5,769 bases of DNA, taken from assembly GCA_021817655.1 (NCBI GenBank), contig JAKAGE010000047.1, positions 1 through 5,769 on the forward strand, in the 5' to 3' direction. This stretch comes from a bacterium. GTDB lineage: Bacteria; Patescibacteriota; Minisyncoccia; UBA6257; 2-01-FULL-56-20. Positions 5,257 to 5,769 of this stretch are shown here, one piece after another. The notes below the pieces were generated by a model. That model did no database searches. It was given only the letters and a program-made list of their open reading frames with translations, and was not told the DNA's origin. The position numbers and the translations under genes are program-made. Each line of letters starts with the position of its first letter. Position 1 is the first letter of the stretch.

Positions 5257-5769
5257 ATGGGCAACAACAAGCTCATTGCGAGATTCACGTCTTTTGCGTC
5301 CGGGCTTGTTTGCCTGGGCGCCGTCATCACCCTCAGCACCGCCATCGCCGGATGCAGCAGCGGCGGAAGCACCGGTGGAACGATCGTTCCACAGCAACCC
5401 ACCGCCACGATCACGGCGAATCCGACGACCCTGCTTGTCGGACAGTCGACGACGATCGCGGGCGCATGCACGAACTCGACGTCGGCAACGCTCTTGCTGC
5501 CGGACGGCACTTCGTCGCCGCTCACGCTCGATGCCAGCGAAAACTTCACCACGAAGGAAACGCCGGCAGCCGCAGGAAACGACAAATACACCGTCACCTG
5601 CACGGGCGCCGGCGGCAGCGCGAACGCCTCCGTCACCGTCACGGTGAACGCGGCGGTCAATCCGCCCACCGCGAGCATCGGCGCAACACCCGGGATCATC
5701 ACGCTCGGCCAGAGCACGACGATCGCGGGCGCATGCACGAACTCGACGTCGGCAACGCTCTTGCTGCCG
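5257..5769 (+). CDS. Lipoprotein with tandem Ig-like repeats (3' end outside window)
   Basis: The frame is open to the right edge with 171 visible residues. The N-terminus is a lipoprotein signal: basic residues K5 and R9, a hydrophobic core (about 13-31) and the lipobox I30-A31-G32-C33, so C33 would be lipidated after signal peptidase II cleavage. A Ser/Gly/Thr-rich linker (34-48) follows. The first repeat (about 49-137) is a beta-rich, Thr/Val-rich Ig-like domain beginning TATITANPTTLLVGQST, with paired cysteines C71 and C115 in the places expected of an Ig-type disulfide and a closing ASVTVTVN strand. A second repeat begins at about 138 and is cut by the edge, with C160 exactly 89 residues after C71. 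Such domains usually serve in surface adhesion or as stalks. The number of repeats and any C-terminal domain are unseen. It is divergent from the secreted protein under a very strong promoter. Lipoprotein call is strong; ligand unknown. Confidence 0.88.
   Translation, partial: MGNNKLIARFTSFASGLVCLGAVITLSTAIAGCSSGGSTGGTIVPQQPTATITANPTTLLVGQSTTIAGACTNSTSATLLLPDGTSSPLTLDASENFTTKETPAAAGNDKYTVTCTGAGGSANASVTVTVNAAVNPPTASIGATPGIITLGQSTTIAGACTNSTSATLLLP
5449..5502 (+). repeat. Perfect direct repeat, copy 1
   Basis: These 54 nt are identical to 5716-5769, 267 nt downstream (89 codons). They encode TTIAGACTNSTSATLLLP within the first Ig-like domain. Confidence 0.95.
5716..5769 (+). repeat. Perfect direct repeat, copy 2 (runs off the window)
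   Basis: This is the second identical copy of 5449-5502. Identity continues to the last base of the window, so the true repeat is at least 54 nt. Sequence just upstream of both copies is clearly diverged. Confidence 0.95.

Noticed and set aside
5449..5769. Repeats as a CRISPR array
   Set aside because: The repeat lies in frame within a coding sequence at an 89-codon period; spacing and length do not fit CRISPR and no cas gene is present.

Overview
The window is GC-rich and gene-dense. It looks like a chromosome fragment from a Patescibacteria/CPR lineage, probably Parcubacteria-like. This is an inference from three things: a CPR-style large serine recombinase, a PilX-like pilin next to ligA, and a divergent NAD-dependent DNA ligase. 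No taxonomic marker gene is present, so the assignment is tentative.

Layout. (1) 2-625, + strand: the C-terminal part of a large serine recombinase, open at the left edge. Its reading frame runs into the 3' half of an oppositely oriented tRNA-Asp(GUC) at 587-661, which is the arrangement expected at the edge of an element inserted at a tRNA 3' end. (2) 3301-686, - strand: a small type IV pilin-like protein followed 15 nt later by full-length ligA, with tRNA-Asp 24 nt further on. (3) 3366-4199, + strand: an alpha/beta hydrolase divergent from the pilin gene. Both genes have a -10 box almost touching the start codon, which suggests leaderless or nearly leaderless mRNAs. (4) About 4212-4399, - strand: no convincing protein gene, but a promoter, a compact set of hairpins and a strong intrinsic terminator. 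This is a good candidate for an undescribed structured ncRNA of about 190 nt. (5) 5092-4520, - strand: a secreted protein of unknown function. Divergent from it, from 5257 and running off the right edge, is a lipoprotein built of 89-residue Ig-like repeats. The two share a 164-nt intergenic region where a perfect consensus sigma70 promoter and a near-consensus promoter face away from each other with overlapping -35 boxes.

How the parts relate. The pilin-ligA-tRNA block and the hydrolase are probably resident chromosomal genes and show little Shine-Dalgarno sequence. The right-hand secreted/lipoprotein pair has strong ribosome binding sites and canonical promoters, and looks like a co-regulated cell-envelope module. 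The recombinase on the left is probably the end of an integrated mobile element. The most interesting signals are the candidate ncRNA, the shared divergent promoter, the recombinase-tRNA overlap, two changes at key LigA positions, and a perfect DNA repeat of at least 54 nt in the lipoprotein gene.
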